Counted from the stretch's first letter, positions 1 through 7,733 are shown. The stretch: 33,297 nt of DNA from an uncultured Lachnospiraceae bacterium (GCA_947624815.1 CANQME010000027.1:1-33297); one strand, 5' to 3'. The notes: a model not told the origin generated them from the sequence alone. Made by a program: numbers and translations.

Positions 1-316
1 ATATTGACAAAAAATTACCGCTAACCACAAGGGTTTGCGGGTGATTTCGTCTATATTAAACTTCGGAACTCAGGGGTGATCAGACGCCCTGCCTGGAACT
101 ATTATACCGGTAATCAGGACTTCCCGCAAGTGCTTTGGGTATATTCTTCGGGGAGTCTTTGAGAAAAAAAGAATGACAGAATCGCCGGCACGTTGTATAA
201 TAAGGAAGGCTATAGACAGAGAGAGGCCCAAGCGGGGCAGAAATCGCAAAAGCCCCGTTGACAGGTGCAGGATGCAGAAGGATGACAGAGAGGCGTTTTG
301 ACCGCAGGAGGAGACT
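1..316. other. Leading non-coding stretch before the zinc operon
   Basis: No gene is supported here. Open frames on the minus strand run into the gene at 317-733 and are antisense shadows without ribosome binding sites. The stretch holds the promoter at 173-201 and a small inverted repeat, CGGGGC at 233-238 with GCCCCG at 252-257, in the expected 5' untranslated region of the following operon. That hairpin is followed by only two T residues, so it is not a convincing terminator. I looked for Zur- and AdcR-type operators and saw none. Confidence 0.6.
173..201 (+). promoter_or_regulatory. Sigma-A-type promoter of the zinc importer operon
   Basis: The -35 is ATGACA (173-178, 5 of 6 to consensus) and the -10 is TATAAT (196-201), separated by 17 bp. 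It lies about 115 bp before the first start codon, leaving a long leader that contains a small GC-rich hairpin. Confidence 0.75.
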
Positions 317-733
317 ATGGGCAAGACGGAAGCGTATATTGCGGCGCTCGAGGAAGCGCATATGTTTGAGAATTCGGAGCATATGACACGGTTTAAGGAG
401 CTGATGGACTGCTATGCGGATTATCCCTTTTTTACGAAAGGACTCTGCAAATGCATGTATCTGTCGGCATGGGACGAGGAGCATTTCGCCATCATGCTGC
501 AGACGCTGAACGATATGGCGCTCGGGAAGGAGCAGAATACAGACGATATGCGGTTCCAGGGGGAACTGCTGGCTGAGGAGCATGTGGACGGGGAATACTA
601 TATGTACCATCTGTCCTGTGCGTTTCTGGACGGACGTCCTTTCCTGCCGCAGGAGTACCGGAATGTGAACGAGCATTACCGGTATATCATCACGCGCGGT
701 CTGGAGGCGGCGGAAGTTATCGATAAGGTGTGA
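317..733 (+). CDS. Unrecognised 138-residue protein, first gene of the zinc operon
   Basis: I do not recognise the family. The start ATG is preceded by a GGAGGAG ribosome binding site. The product is cytoplasmic by appearance, with no signal peptide or membrane segment. It is rich in Glu, Met and aromatic residues, looks mostly helical, and carries scattered Cys and His (Cys32, Cys44, Cys46; His15, His22, His56) that do not form a known metal motif. Its TGA stop overlaps the GTG start of the metal-binding lipoprotein (GTGTGA), so the two are probably translationally coupled. It is also the first gene after the operon promoter. Position suggests a link to metal uptake, but that is inference only. 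Confidence 0.75.
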   Translation: MGKTEAYIAALEEAHMFENSEHMTRFKELMDCYADYPFFTKGLCKCMYLSAWDEEHFAIMLQTLNDMALGKEQNTDDMRFQGELLAEEHVDGEYYMYHLSCAFLDGRPFLPQEYRNVNEHYRYIITRGLEAAEVIDKV

Positions 734-2040
734 GATTATTGACGGAACGATTGAGGGAATGGGGCCGCGCGCTCCGGCCGGCGGCAGTGATGCTGGCGGT
801 GCTGGCGGCGTGCGCTTTAGGCACGGGCTGCGGCGGCAGCCGCGATCTGAAGGGGCCGGAGGAAGCGGCAGGCACCGGGAGAGAGGAGGCCGCAGCAGGC
901 ACCGGGAGAGAGAAGGCCGCTGCAGGCGCCGTCTCGGGAAAAGGAGACGAAAGCGGCGGGTCCCGGATGCCGGAGCGCAGGCTTAAGGTGGCCGCGACCA
1001 TATTTCCGTACTATGACTTTGTGCGGCAGATTGCCGGGGATCTGGCGGAGCTTAAGCTGGTGGTGCCGGCCGGGATGGACAGCCATTCCTTCGAGCCGAC
1101 GCCGGCAGACATGCGCGCGATCCAGGAGGCGGATGTGCTGATCATGAACGGCGGAACCATGGAGCAGTGGGTCAGCCGGGTACTGGAAGCTGTGGACGCG
1201 CCGGAGCTGACGGTCGTGACGATGATGGATTACGCGGACGTGTTCGAGGAAGAACTCGTCGAGGGCATGGAAGACGCGGAAGACGGCCACGAACACGGCC
1301 ACGAGGAAGAAGCGGCCGGTACGGCTGAGACAGACGGCCACGGGACCGGCCATGCGGAAGAGACTTCGGCCGGAGAGGCAGCCGGAACGGCCGGAGAGAC
1401 AGACGGCCGCGGGTCCGGCCATACGGTGGAGATTTCTGACGGAGAGGCAGCCGGAACGGCCGGAGAGACAGACGGCCACGAGCACGGCCATGATGACGGG
1501 GACGAGATCGAATACGACGAGCATATCTGGACGTCGCCGGTGGCCGCGATGCGGTTCGTGCAGGTGATCGCGGATACCCTGGCCCAGGCGGATCCGGCCA
1601 ACGCGGACGCCTACGCCGCGGGAGCGGCGCGCTACCTTGAGGAGCTTAAGGCGGTCCACGAGGGCTTTCTGGAGGTATCGGACGCCCGCAAACGCGATAT
1701 GATAGTGGTGGGCGACAAGTTCCCCTTCCGCTATCTGGCGGAGGAATACGGGCTTACCTACCGGGCGGCGTTCTCCGGGTGCAGCACCGATACGGAGCCC
1801 AGCGCCAGGACCATCGCCTACCTGATCGGCAAGGTGAGGGAGGAGCAGATCCCGGCGGTTTACTACCTGGAGCTGTCCAGCCACCGGGTGGCTGAGATCA
1901 TCGGGGAGGAGACCGGGGCCCAGCCTTTGCTTCTGCATTCCTGCCATAATGTGACCAGGGCGGAGCTGGACGCGGGCGTTACCTATGCGGATCTGATGAG
2001 GGGCAACATCGAGAGCTTGAGAAAAGGACTTGACGAATGA
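730..2040 (+). CDS. znuA: Zinc (or manganese) ABC transporter substrate-binding lipoprotein, ZnuA/AdcA-like
   Basis: Extracytoplasmic metal-binding protein of the cluster A-I family, 436 residues, expected to capture Zn2+ and deliver it to the permease encoded downstream. The start is GTG, overlapping the previous stop. A lipoprotein signal follows, with a good lipobox LAAC (Cys28); a second Cys at 34 is a weaker candidate. Residues about 40-75 are a low-complexity linker that includes a 27-bp duplication (868-921). Family motifs visible are LKVAATIFPYYDF, the metal-ligand region MDSHSFEPTP, DEHIWTSP and the C-terminal ELSSHRVAEIIGEETG. Between the first and second ligand regions is a His/Asp/Glu-rich loop (roughly residues 187-262) built from about three imperfect 22-23-residue repeats with GHEHGH and GHGTGH clusters. 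Such a His-rich loop favours zinc over manganese. Confidence 0.92.
   Translation: MRLLTERLREWGRALRPAAVMLAVLAACALGTGCGGSRDLKGPEEAAGTGREEAAAGTGREKAAAGAVSGKGDESGGSRMPERRLKVAATIFPYYDFVRQIAGDLAELKLVVPAGMDSHSFEPTPADMRAIQEADVLIMNGGTMEQWVSRVLEAVDAPELTVVTMMDYADVFEEELVEGMEDAEDGHEHGHEEEAAGTAETDGHGTGHAEETSAGEAAGTAGETDGRGSGHTVEISDGEAAGTAGETDGHEHGHDDGDEIEYDEHIWTSPVAAMRFVQVIADTLAQADPANADAYAAGAARYLEELKAVHEGFLEVSDARKRDMIVVGDKFPFRYLAEEYGLTYRAAFSGCSTDTEPSARTIAYLIGKVREEQIPAVYYLELSSHRVAEIIGEETGAQPLLLHSCHNVTRAELDAGVTYADLMRGNIESLRKGLDE
1305..1510 (+). repeat. In-frame repeats encoding the His-rich loop of ZnuA
   Basis: Three imperfect units encode 22-23 residues each. The core GGAGAGGCAGCCGG occurs at 1372 and 1441, 69 bp apart, and a more diverged unit begins near 1305. 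Each unit carries GETDG or AETDG followed by a GHxxGH-like group, the middle copy being degraded to GRGSGH. Unit lengths are multiples of three, so copy number can change without breaking the frame. Confidence 0.75.
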
Positions 2041-2744
2041 ATACACTGATCACGTGCAGGCACGTGGATTTTGGATATGAAGACCGCGACGCGGTCGTCG
2101 ATCTGACCATGGAGGTGGACGAGGGCGATTATCTCTGCGTCGTGGGCGCCAACGGCTCCGGCAAGAGCACGCTGGTAAAGGGCCTTCTGGGACTGATCAA
2201 GCCTGCGGCAGGCGAGCTTACGGTGGCGGAGGAGCTGCGCCGCACCGGTATCGGCTACCTCCCCCAGCAGACCGCTGCGCAGAGGGATTTCCCGGCCACG
2301 GTCTACGAGGTGGTGCTGTCGGGGACGTTAAGCCGCCGCGGGATGCGGCCGTTCTACTCGGCGCAGGAGAAGCGGCTGGCGGCCTCCTGTATGGAACGGA
2401 TGGGCATTACGGAGCTTCGGAAGCACTGTTACCGGGAGCTGTCCGGCGGGCAGCAGCAGCGCGTGCTGATCGCACGGGCGTTATGCGCCACGAGCCGGAT
2501 GTTGATCCTGGACGAGCCCATTACCGGGCTGGATCCGTCGGCGATCCAGGATTTCTACCGCCTGGTCCGCCGGCTGAACCGGGACGAGGGCGTGACGATC
2601 CTGATGGTATCCCATGATGTGGCCAATGTTATCGGCCAGGCCAGCAAGATCCTGCACCTGCAGCAGCGGGTGCTGTTTTTCGGGACTCCGGAGGAGTACC
2701 GAAAGACTGCGGCGGGACGCCGCTATCTGGGAGGTGGGGAATGA
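2037..2744 (+). CDS. znuC: Zinc ABC transporter ATP-binding protein
   Basis: Cytoplasmic ATPase of the metal importer, 235 residues, normal length for ZnuC/AdcC. Walker A GANGSGKS is at residues 37-44, the ABC signature LSGGQQQR starts at 135, and Walker B MLILDEP is at 155-161. A switch histidine follows in MVSHD. The ATG overlaps the TGA of the binding-protein gene (ATGA), and its own stop overlaps the ATG of the permease, so all three subunits are likely translated at matched levels. Zinc rather than manganese specificity comes from the neighbouring binding protein; the ATPase alone cannot decide it. Confidence 0.93.
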   Translation: MNTLITCRHVDFGYEDRDAVVDLTMEVDEGDYLCVVGANGSGKSTLVKGLLGLIKPAAGELTVAEELRRTGIGYLPQQTAAQRDFPATVYEVVLSGTLSRRGMRPFYSAQEKRLAASCMERMGITELRKHCYRELSGGQQQRVLIARALCATSRMLILDEPITGLDPSAIQDFYRLVRRLNRDEGVTILMVSHDVANVIGQASKILHLQQRVLFFGTPEEYRKTAAGRRYLGGGE

Positions 2745-3691
2745 TGTCCGTGATCGGCGAGATGCTTTCCTATCCCTTCCTGGTGCGGGCCTTTGTCGGA
2801 GGCATCCTGGTATCTCTGTGCGCGGCCCTTCTGGGAGTGACCCTTGTGCTGAAGCGGTATTCGATGATCGGCGACGGTCTGTCCCATGTGTCCTTCGGGG
2901 CGATCTCGGTGGCGGTAGCCGCCGGCTGGGCGCCGCTTCCGGTATCGATCCCGGTGGTGGTGCTGGCGGCGTTCTTCCTGCTTCGGATCACGGAGAACGG
3001 GCGTATGCGCAGCGACGCGGCCATCGCCATGATCTCGGCCAGCTCCCTGGCCATCGGCATCGTGGTGACGTCCCTGACGACGGGCATGACCACGGACGTC
3101 AGCAGCTACATGTTCGGCAGCATCCTGGCCATGAGCCGGGGCGACGTATGGCTGTCGGCGGCGCTGTCGGCGGTGGTGCTGGGGATGTTTGTGCTCTGCT
3201 ATCACCGGATCTTCGCGGTAACCTTCGACGAGAGCTTCGCCAAGGCCACCGGGGTGAACGTGACATTTTATAATGTAGTAACGGCCGTCCTGACGGCGGT
3301 GACCATCGTGCTGGGAATGCGGATGATGGGGGCCATGCTGATCTCCAGCCTGGTGATCTTCCCGGCGCTGACCTCCATGCGGGTGTTCAAAAGCTTCCGC
3401 GGGGTCGTGATCTCGTCGGGCGTCCTGGCAACTGTATGCTTCTGCATCGGGATGACCGCATCCTATGTGTTCTCCACGCCGGCGGGGGCGAGCGTGGTTC
3501 TGGTGAATCTGGGCGCGTTTCTTCTGTTCGGACTGGCGGAGACGGTGCTGCGCCGGCGCATCCGGTGGCAGCCGCTGCGGCCGGGCGGAAGACGGGGGGC
3601 GCTTCCGGAAGAGACACATGGACCGAAGCCTGCCGGCAGATGGAAGGCGATCCGGCCGGACGGATCGAAGCCGCATTCTCATGGGGAGTGA
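2741..3691 (+). CDS. znuB: Zinc ABC transporter permease
   Basis: Membrane permease of the ABC-3 family, 316 residues, with eight or nine hydrophobic segments beginning at about residue 8. Typical family stretches are visible, such as KRYSMIGDGLSHVSFGAI, MRMMGAMLISSLVIFPAL and TASYVFSTPAGASVVL. The ATG overlaps the upstream stop and sits behind GAGGTGGGG. The last 35-40 residues are a hydrophilic Arg/Pro/Gly-rich tail, longer than usual for the family. No terminator is visible before the potassium genes that follow 57 bp later. Confidence 0.92.
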   Translation: MMSVIGEMLSYPFLVRAFVGGILVSLCAALLGVTLVLKRYSMIGDGLSHVSFGAISVAVAAGWAPLPVSIPVVVLAAFFLLRITENGRMRSDAAIAMISASSLAIGIVVTSLTTGMTTDVSSYMFGSILAMSRGDVWLSAALSAVVLGMFVLCYHRIFAVTFDESFAKATGVNVTFYNVVTAVLTAVTIVLGMRMMGAMLISSLVIFPALTSMRVFKSFRGVVISSGVLATVCFCIGMTASYVFSTPAGASVVLVNLGAFLLFGLAETVLRRRIRWQPLRPGGRRGALPEETHGPKPAGRWKAIRPDGSKPHSHGE

Positions 3692-3748
3692 AGCGGCGGA
3701 CGGGACCGCGGCCGGTAAAAATCTGGGCAAAAGAGATGACAAGACTTT

Positions 3749-5128
3749 ATGACGAAAATATTTCCACATGACAGGGTGAATAAGCAGAGAAAGGCGTACC
3801 GGCAGCCGATGTCGCAGACGCAGTACATCGCGGTGGGATTCTTCCTTCTGATCGCGGCCGGGACGTTCCTTCTGATGCTGCCCATATCCAGCCGGGACGG
3901 GCAGTGCGTGGGATTTTTAAACGCGCTTTTTACGTCCACCAGCGCGTCCTGCGTGACGGGACTGGTGATCGCGGATACCTGGAGCCAGTGGACGCTGTTC
4001 GGGCAGCTGGTGATCCTGTGCCTGATCCAGATCGGCGGTCTGGGCTTCGTGACGGTGGGCGTGCTTCTGTCCATCGTCCTGCGGCGTAGGATCGGCCTGA
4101 GACAGCGGGGGCTGATGCAGGAGAGCAGCAGCGCCCTTAAGATCGGCGGCATCGTCCGGCTGGCCAGGAAGATCATCATCGGAACGGCGTTTTTCGAAGG
4201 CGTGGGGGCGCTTCTTCTGGCGATCCGCTTCGTGCCGCAGTACGGGTTCTTCCGCGGCGTGTATTACGGGATTTTCCATTCAATCTCGGCCTTCTGCAAC
4301 GCCGGTTTCGACCTGATGGGGCATCAGACGCCGTATAACTCGCTGTCAGCCTACTACGACGACTGGCTGGTGAATCTGGTGATCATGTCGCTGATCGTAA
4401 TCGGCGGAATCGGCTTCATCGTGTGGGACGATCTGAGCCGCAACGGGCTGCATTTCCGGAAATACCTGCTTCAGACGAAGATCGTTCTGGTGATGACCAC
4501 GGTTCTGATTTTCGGCGGAGCCGCGCTGATCCTTCTTATGGAGAATAACAATCTGTTTGCCGACATGGGCTGGGGAGCCAGGATCTGGTCGTCTCTGTTC
4601 AGCTCGGTGACGGCAAGAACCGCAGGGTTCAATACGATCGATTCGGCGGCCATGACCGACGGCAGCAAGCTGGTGATGCTGATCCTCATGTTCATCGGCG
4701 GCAGCCCGGGATCTACGGCCGGCGGCGTGAAGACCACCACGATGATGGTGATGCTTCTCTACGTGCGGGCCAGCATCGGGCGGACCTACAGCACCAACGT
4801 ATTCGGCCGCAGGATCGAGGAATCGGCCATCGGCCGGGCGTCGGCGATCATTACCATCAACGCGGCGCTGGCGTTGGGGGCGGCGATCATCATCATGCTG
4901 ATCCAGCCCTTTGCGATGGGGGATATCCTCTTCGAGACGTTTTCGGCCATCAGCACCGTGGGAATTTCCACCGGGATCACCAGGGAGCTTCTGCCGGTGT
5001 CGCGGGTGATCGTGATCTTCTTAATGTACTGCGGCAGGTTGGGAAGCATGTCCTTCGCGCTGGCGTTCACGCAGCAGCGGCGGATGGTAAAGGTGCAGAA
5101 CCCGGCGGAGCAGATCAGCGTAGGATAA
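3749..5128 (+). CDS. ktrB: K+ uptake channel subunit, KtrB/TrkH family
   Basis: Integral membrane K+ translocating subunit, 459 residues, the usual size for KtrB. The four pore-loop repeats are all present, each with its filter glycine: SASCVTGLV (near residue 71), FCNAGFDL, TARTAGFNT and ISTVGISTG. Hydrophobic segments begin at about residue 26. The chosen ATG has only a weak purine-rich site upstream. An internal ATG at residue 21 is an alternative that would drop a basic N-terminal stretch. The regulatory partner KtrA follows 70 bp downstream. KtrB in Firmicutes often couples K+ uptake to Na+, but ion coupling cannot be read from this sequence. Confidence 0.93.
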   Translation: MTKIFPHDRVNKQRKAYRQPMSQTQYIAVGFFLLIAAGTFLLMLPISSRDGQCVGFLNALFTSTSASCVTGLVIADTWSQWTLFGQLVILCLIQIGGLGFVTVGVLLSIVLRRRIGLRQRGLMQESSSALKIGGIVRLARKIIIGTAFFEGVGALLLAIRFVPQYGFFRGVYYGIFHSISAFCNAGFDLMGHQTPYNSLSAYYDDWLVNLVIMSLIVIGGIGFIVWDDLSRNGLHFRKYLLQTKIVLVMTTVLIFGGAALILLMENNNLFADMGWGARIWSSLFSSVTARTAGFNTIDSAAMTDGSKLVMLILMFIGGSPGSTAGGVKTTTMMVMLLYVRASIGRTYSTNVFGRRIEESAIGRASAIITINAALALGAAIIIMLIQPFAMGDILFETFSAISTVGISTGITRELLPVSRVIVIFLMYCGRLGSMSFALAFTQQRRMVKVQNPAEQISVG

Positions 5129-5198
5129 GGCGGGAACGGTTCGGGCAGGTAAGGAAAAAGGCGGCGCGCCCTGCGCACTGCATCGGAAGGGAGACCAT

Positions 5199-5855
5199 AT
5201 GAAATCAATACTTATCATCGGAAGCGGTAAATTCGGCAGGCATCTCTGCCGGAACCTGGCGGAGCTTGGCAACCAGATCATGCTGGTGGATCAGGCAGAG
5301 GAAAATATGGAGGAGATGCTGCCCTATGTGGTCAGCGCCAAGATCGGCGACTGCACGAACCCGTCGGTTCTGGAGAGCCTGGGCGTGGACAATTTCGATC
5401 TCTGCTTCGTCTGCATCAGTTCGAATTTCCAGAGCAGTCTGGAGATCACCAGTCAGCTGAAGGAGATGGGGGCCCGCTATGTGGTCAGCCAGGCCAGCCG
5501 GGATATCCAGGCCAAGTTCCTGCTGCGCAACGGGGCCGACGACGTGATCTATCCGGACCGGGATATCGCGGAGCGGGAAGCGGTGCGCTACAGCGCCAAC
5601 CATGTCTTCGATTATATCGAGGTGTCGGAGGATTATTCGATCTACGAGATCCCACCGCTGCCGGAATGGGTAGGAAAGACCCTGCGGGAGTCGGACATCC
5701 GCAACCGTTATCAGGTCGTGGTGCTTGGAACGAAGGAGACCGGCGGAAAGGCCAGTATCCTGCCGTCGGCGGACTACATCATCCGTTCGGATCAGCATCT
5801 GATGGTGATCGCGCGGAAGGATGAGATTGATGCATTGTTGAAGAAGCTGAAATAA
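5199..5855 (+). CDS. ktrA: K+ uptake regulatory subunit, KtrA/TrkA (RCK) family
   Basis: Cytosolic gating subunit of the K+ transporter, 218 residues, the standard length. The N-terminal RCK_N Rossmann fold shows GSGKFG at residues 8-13 and an acidic residue at the end of the second strand (Asp31), as expected for NAD(H)/ATP/ADP binding. An RCK_C domain occupies roughly 135-218. The start ATG follows GGAAGGGAG. It is the last gene of the ktrB-ktrA pair, and a strong intrinsic terminator begins 4 bp after its stop. Confidence 0.94.
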   Translation: MKSILIIGSGKFGRHLCRNLAELGNQIMLVDQAEENMEEMLPYVVSAKIGDCTNPSVLESLGVDNFDLCFVCISSNFQSSLEITSQLKEMGARYVVSQASRDIQAKFLLRNGADDVIYPDRDIAEREAVRYSANHVFDYIEVSEDYSIYEIPPLPEWVGKTLRESDIRNRYQVVVLGTKETGGKASILPSADYIIRSDQHLMVIARKDEIDALLKKLK

Positions 5856-5859
5856 TTGA

Positions 5860-5884
5860 CGGGGCGCATGGCGCCCCGTTTTTC
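5860..5884 (+). terminator. Intrinsic terminator of ktrBA
   Basis: An 8-bp perfect stem, CGGGGCGC (5860-5867) with GCGCCCCG (5871-5878), has a 3-base loop ATG and is followed by five T residues. Confidence 0.9.
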
Positions 5885-5908
5885 GCTGTCCGGAGATCGA
5901 AGAATTAT

Positions 5909-5934
5909 AAAAAATGCCGCAGTAACTGCGGCAT
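5909..5934 (-). terminator. Intrinsic terminator, minus strand
   Basis: A perfect 10-bp inverted repeat, ATGCCGCAGT and ACTGCGGCAT with a single central base (5914-5934), is followed on the minus strand by a T run. It faces transcription from the candidate small RNA and from the regulator gene at 6163-7350. Confidence 0.85.
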
Positions 5935-6035
5935 AAGGAGGTGTACGCCGGCCGGAGCGTGTTCCCGGGATAATCAGTGTGAGACCGGACACCTCCGACA
6001 CAGCCGAAGCCGTGCTCCTCCCAGAACCGGCGGAC
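5909..6035 (-). ncRNA. Candidate stand-alone small RNA (~127 nt), no known family recognised
   Basis: On the minus strand a good promoter (6042-6070) is followed after about 127 nt by a textbook terminator (5909-5934), and no start codon with a ribosome binding site lies between. The predicted transcript contains three stem-loops. The first is CACGGC-TTCG-GCTGTG (6014 to 5999), an extra-stable UUCG tetraloop. The second is an 8-bp pairing of GGAGGTGT (5996-5989) with ACACCTCC (5944-5937), flanked internally by CCGG segments. The third is the terminator hairpin. I looked for the SRP RNA GGAA-loop signature, tmRNA and RNase P features and saw none. It may also end the upstream minus-strand pucR-type gene. 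Existence of the transcript is inference from sequence. Confidence 0.5.
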
Positions 6036-6041
6036 AAGATC

Positions 6042-6070
6042 ATTATAGGACGGATCGTTCCTGTTTTCAA
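6042..6070 (-). promoter_or_regulatory. Promoter of the candidate small RNA
   Basis: Read on the minus strand, TTGAAA (6070-6065, 5 of 6) and TATAAT (6047-6042, 6 of 6) are separated by 17 bp. No coding start follows before the terminator at 5934. It lies downstream of the regulator gene's stop and so is independent of that gene's own promoter. Confidence 0.65.
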
Positions 6071-6093
6071 GTAGTTTTGACAAAATTCCACTC

Positions 6094-6138
6094 GCAATTC
6101 CGCACGCACGAGCGAATGCGCGCGGCAATTCCGCACGC
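6094..6138. repeat. Short direct repeat GCAATTCCGCACGC
   Basis: The 14-mer occurs at 6094-6107 and again at 6125-6138, 31 bp apart, between the candidate small RNA promoter and the end of the regulator gene. A related CTCCGCACACGC follows at about 6143. No function is evident. Confidence 0.55.
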
Positions 6139-6162
6139 GCCGGCTCCGCACACGCCGGGAGA

Positions 6163-7350
6163 TCATTTCGCGTGCTTCTCCATGTCGCGGATCGCCAGCG
6201 CCACCTGGAAGGGCAGCATGTCCTCCACGGTCTTAAGCGGCGAGTTCAGCAGCTCCTTCATCTTCTGGATCTGGTAATTCACGGTGTTCCGGTGCATGTA
6301 CAGGGCGTCCGCCGTGCCGGCAAGGCTGCGGTCCTCGCGGATATAGGTCTTCAGAAGCTCGATATAGGAGTGGTTCTTCTGGTCGTAACGGTCCAGGGGC
6401 GCCAGGATCTCGTCGGCGTAGGAGTAAAGGATCTCCTCGTCCTTCACGGAGAAAAGGATCTTGTAGATGCCCATATCCTCGAAGCGGACCGCCGGAGTAC
6501 CCTGGTACATGGCCATGCGCATGGCCGTGGCCGCCCGGTTATAGCTCTTGTCGATCTGGTCCAGGCCGTTCACCTGGATCCCGACGCCGATGAAGATGTG
6601 ACGGGACCTGGCGGCTTCCGCGTAGGTCTCCAGGATCAGGTCCTTGATCTGGCGGATCATCGGCTCCGGCGCGTTGTTGAGGACCAGAAGCAGATAGCTT
6701 TCGTAGTCCAGAATGCCGATATGCACGTCGGACAGCTCCCGCGCCTGCTTCAGACGGCGGATGCGGGTCTCCAGCAGGTATTCGCGGTTCATATTCTCTT
6801 CGACGGCGGCCTGGTTCGGCTGCTTTAAGTAGATGCTGAAAACCGTGAACGGACCGTCCAGATCGTAGTAGCGGCCGAGGGTGTCGGTATACTCGGTCAC
6901 GTTCTCGCGCTTCTGGATCGCGTCGCGCATGGCCCTGTCGTGGATCACGCCCTCCTGCTGGTCGTTCATGATCTGGACGCAGAAGCTCTGGAGCATGTCC
7001 GTGATCCGGATCTCCCAGGGCATCGTAAAGATCGGGAAATCACTGGCGTCGCAGTATTCGACCACGTCCTCGGGAAGCCTCAGGATGAATTTGCCGGTGT
7101 TGACGACCAGGCCGGCCACGTTGTTCTCCCGCAGGCGGCGGACCAGGCTGAGAAGCCAGCCGCTGTCGGCTGCGCATTTCATGCCGGTGGTCACGACCAG
7201 CTCGGCGCCGTGAAAATAGGGGATAATAAATTCGTCCTCCAGCATATAGACCCAGCTGACCACGTTGTTGATGCCGTTCTGTCCGGCGCTCAGCGACAGA
7301 CGGAAAGCGGAAGCATTGTCCTTGTAGAGTTTTTTCAGTGTGACTGCCAT
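6163..7350 (-). CDS. PucR family transcriptional regulator
   Basis: A 395-residue DNA-binding regulator. The start at 7350 (MAVTLKKLYKDN) is chosen because AAGGAG lies 9 bp upstream; an in-frame ATG 15 codons earlier lacks such a site and lies downstream of the -10. Architecture is the PucR type: an N-terminal PucR domain (about 1-125), a middle GGDEF-like domain (about 150-290), and a C-terminal helix-turn-helix of the HTH_30 type (about 325-390) with the family signature ADALYMHRNTVNYQIQKMK. Family members control catabolism of purines, amino acids or polyols, usually acting on adjacent or divergent genes. Here the divergent neighbour is only a 54-residue unknown protein, so the target is not evident. 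A 6-bp inverted repeat lies just downstream of its -10 and could be an autoregulatory operator. Confidence 0.88.
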   Translation of the reverse strand: MAVTLKKLYKDNASAFRLSLSAGQNGINNVVSWVYMLEDEFIIPYFHGAELVVTTGMKCAADSGWLLSLVRRLRENNVAGLVVNTGKFILRLPEDVVEYCDASDFPIFTMPWEIRITDMLQSFCVQIMNDQQEGVIHDRAMRDAIQKRENVTEYTDTLGRYYDLDGPFTVFSIYLKQPNQAAVEENMNREYLLETRIRRLKQARELSDVHIGILDYESYLLLVLNNAPEPMIRQIKDLILETYAEAARSRHIFIGVGIQVNGLDQIDKSYNRAATAMRMAMYQGTPAVRFEDMGIYKILFSVKDEEILYSYADEILAPLDRYDQKNHSYIELLKTYIREDRSLAGTADALYMHRNTVNYQIQKMKELLNSPLKTVEDMLPFQVALAIRDMEKHAK

Positions 7351-7377
7351 GGAAATCGTTCTCCTTACCCACGAAAA

Positions 7378-7396
7378 TATGTACTGACAATACATA
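7378..7396. promoter_or_regulatory. Inverted repeat, possible operator of the PucR-type gene
   Basis: TATGTA (7378-7383) and TACATA (7391-7396) are separated by 7 bp. The repeat sits at the expected transcription start of the regulator gene, abutting its -10, which is a repressor-like position. Function is inference. Confidence 0.35.
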
Positions 7397-7424
7397 TTAT
7401 AGCAGAATCTTTTAGACTTTTCTA
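7396..7424 (-). promoter_or_regulatory. Promoter of the PucR-type regulator
   Basis: On the minus strand, TAGAAA (7424-7419, 4 of 6) and TATAAT (7401-7396, 6 of 6) are 17 bp apart, 46 bp before the start codon. It lies back to back with the plus-strand promoter at 7428-7455. Confidence 0.65.
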
Positions 7425-7427
7425 CTA

Positions 7428-7455
7428 TTTACTTTGGGAATATTTGTATTATAAT
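7428..7455 (+). promoter_or_regulatory. Promoter of the 54-residue small protein gene
   Basis: TTTACT (7428-7433, 4 of 6) and TATAAT (7450-7455) are separated by 16 bp in an AT-rich stretch that contrasts with the GC-rich surroundings. Confidence 0.55.
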
Positions 7456-7499
7456 AAAATTATCAAGAACAAGAGATGCGCAAGCGATACACATACAGA

Positions 7500-7518
7500 T
7501 GTCTTTGCAGCAAAGACA
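7500..7518 (+). promoter_or_regulatory. Perfect 19-bp palindrome in the leader of the small protein gene
   Basis: TGTCTTTGC-A-GCAAAGACA is a perfect 9-bp inverted repeat ending about 10 bp before the AAAAGGAGG ribosome binding site at 7528-7536. It could be a DNA operator downstream of the promoter or an RNA hairpin close to the ribosome site. No T run follows, so it is not a terminator. Confidence 0.5.
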
Positions 7519-7543
7519 TAATGAGGAAAAGGAGGAAGCGGTT

Positions 7544-7708
7544 ATGTCGTTATTTTCCAGAGGCGGAGTTTATTACAATGATTGGCACACATGGCAGTCG
7601 GACGACGACAGGCAGGGCCTCACTCTGTTTGCCAACGCAGAAAGACTGTATTCCTATTATGAGCAGGAGATCCTGCCGAAGAAGGAAAAGAAGATCTACA
7701 GAGGATAA
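7544..7708 (+). CDS. Unrecognised 54-residue small protein
   Basis: The ATG at 7544 is preceded by a near-perfect AAAAGGAGG site 7 bp away, which rejects an upstream in-frame start at 7499. The product is soluble and rich in Tyr, Trp, Asp and Glu, with a Lys-rich tail ending KKEKKIYRG. There is no signal peptide or membrane segment. It has its own promoter and is followed by two strong hairpins, so it is probably a single-gene transcript. I do not recognise the family and assign no function. Confidence 0.75.
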   Translation: MSLFSRGGVYYNDWHTWQSDDDRQGLTLFANAERLYSYYEQEILPKKEKKIYRG

Positions 7709-7733
7709 AACCGATCTGTCAGGTGTGACACAG

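Noticed and set aside
5909-6035. SRP RNA or another housekeeping RNA
   Set aside because: The SRP domain IV GGAA-loop signature and the tmRNA and RNase P features are absent, and the length and stems do not fit.
5205-6128. A 307-codon minus-strand frame running through ktrA and the candidate small RNA
   Set aside because: It crosses two intrinsic terminators and is antisense to ktrA, with no ribosome binding site.
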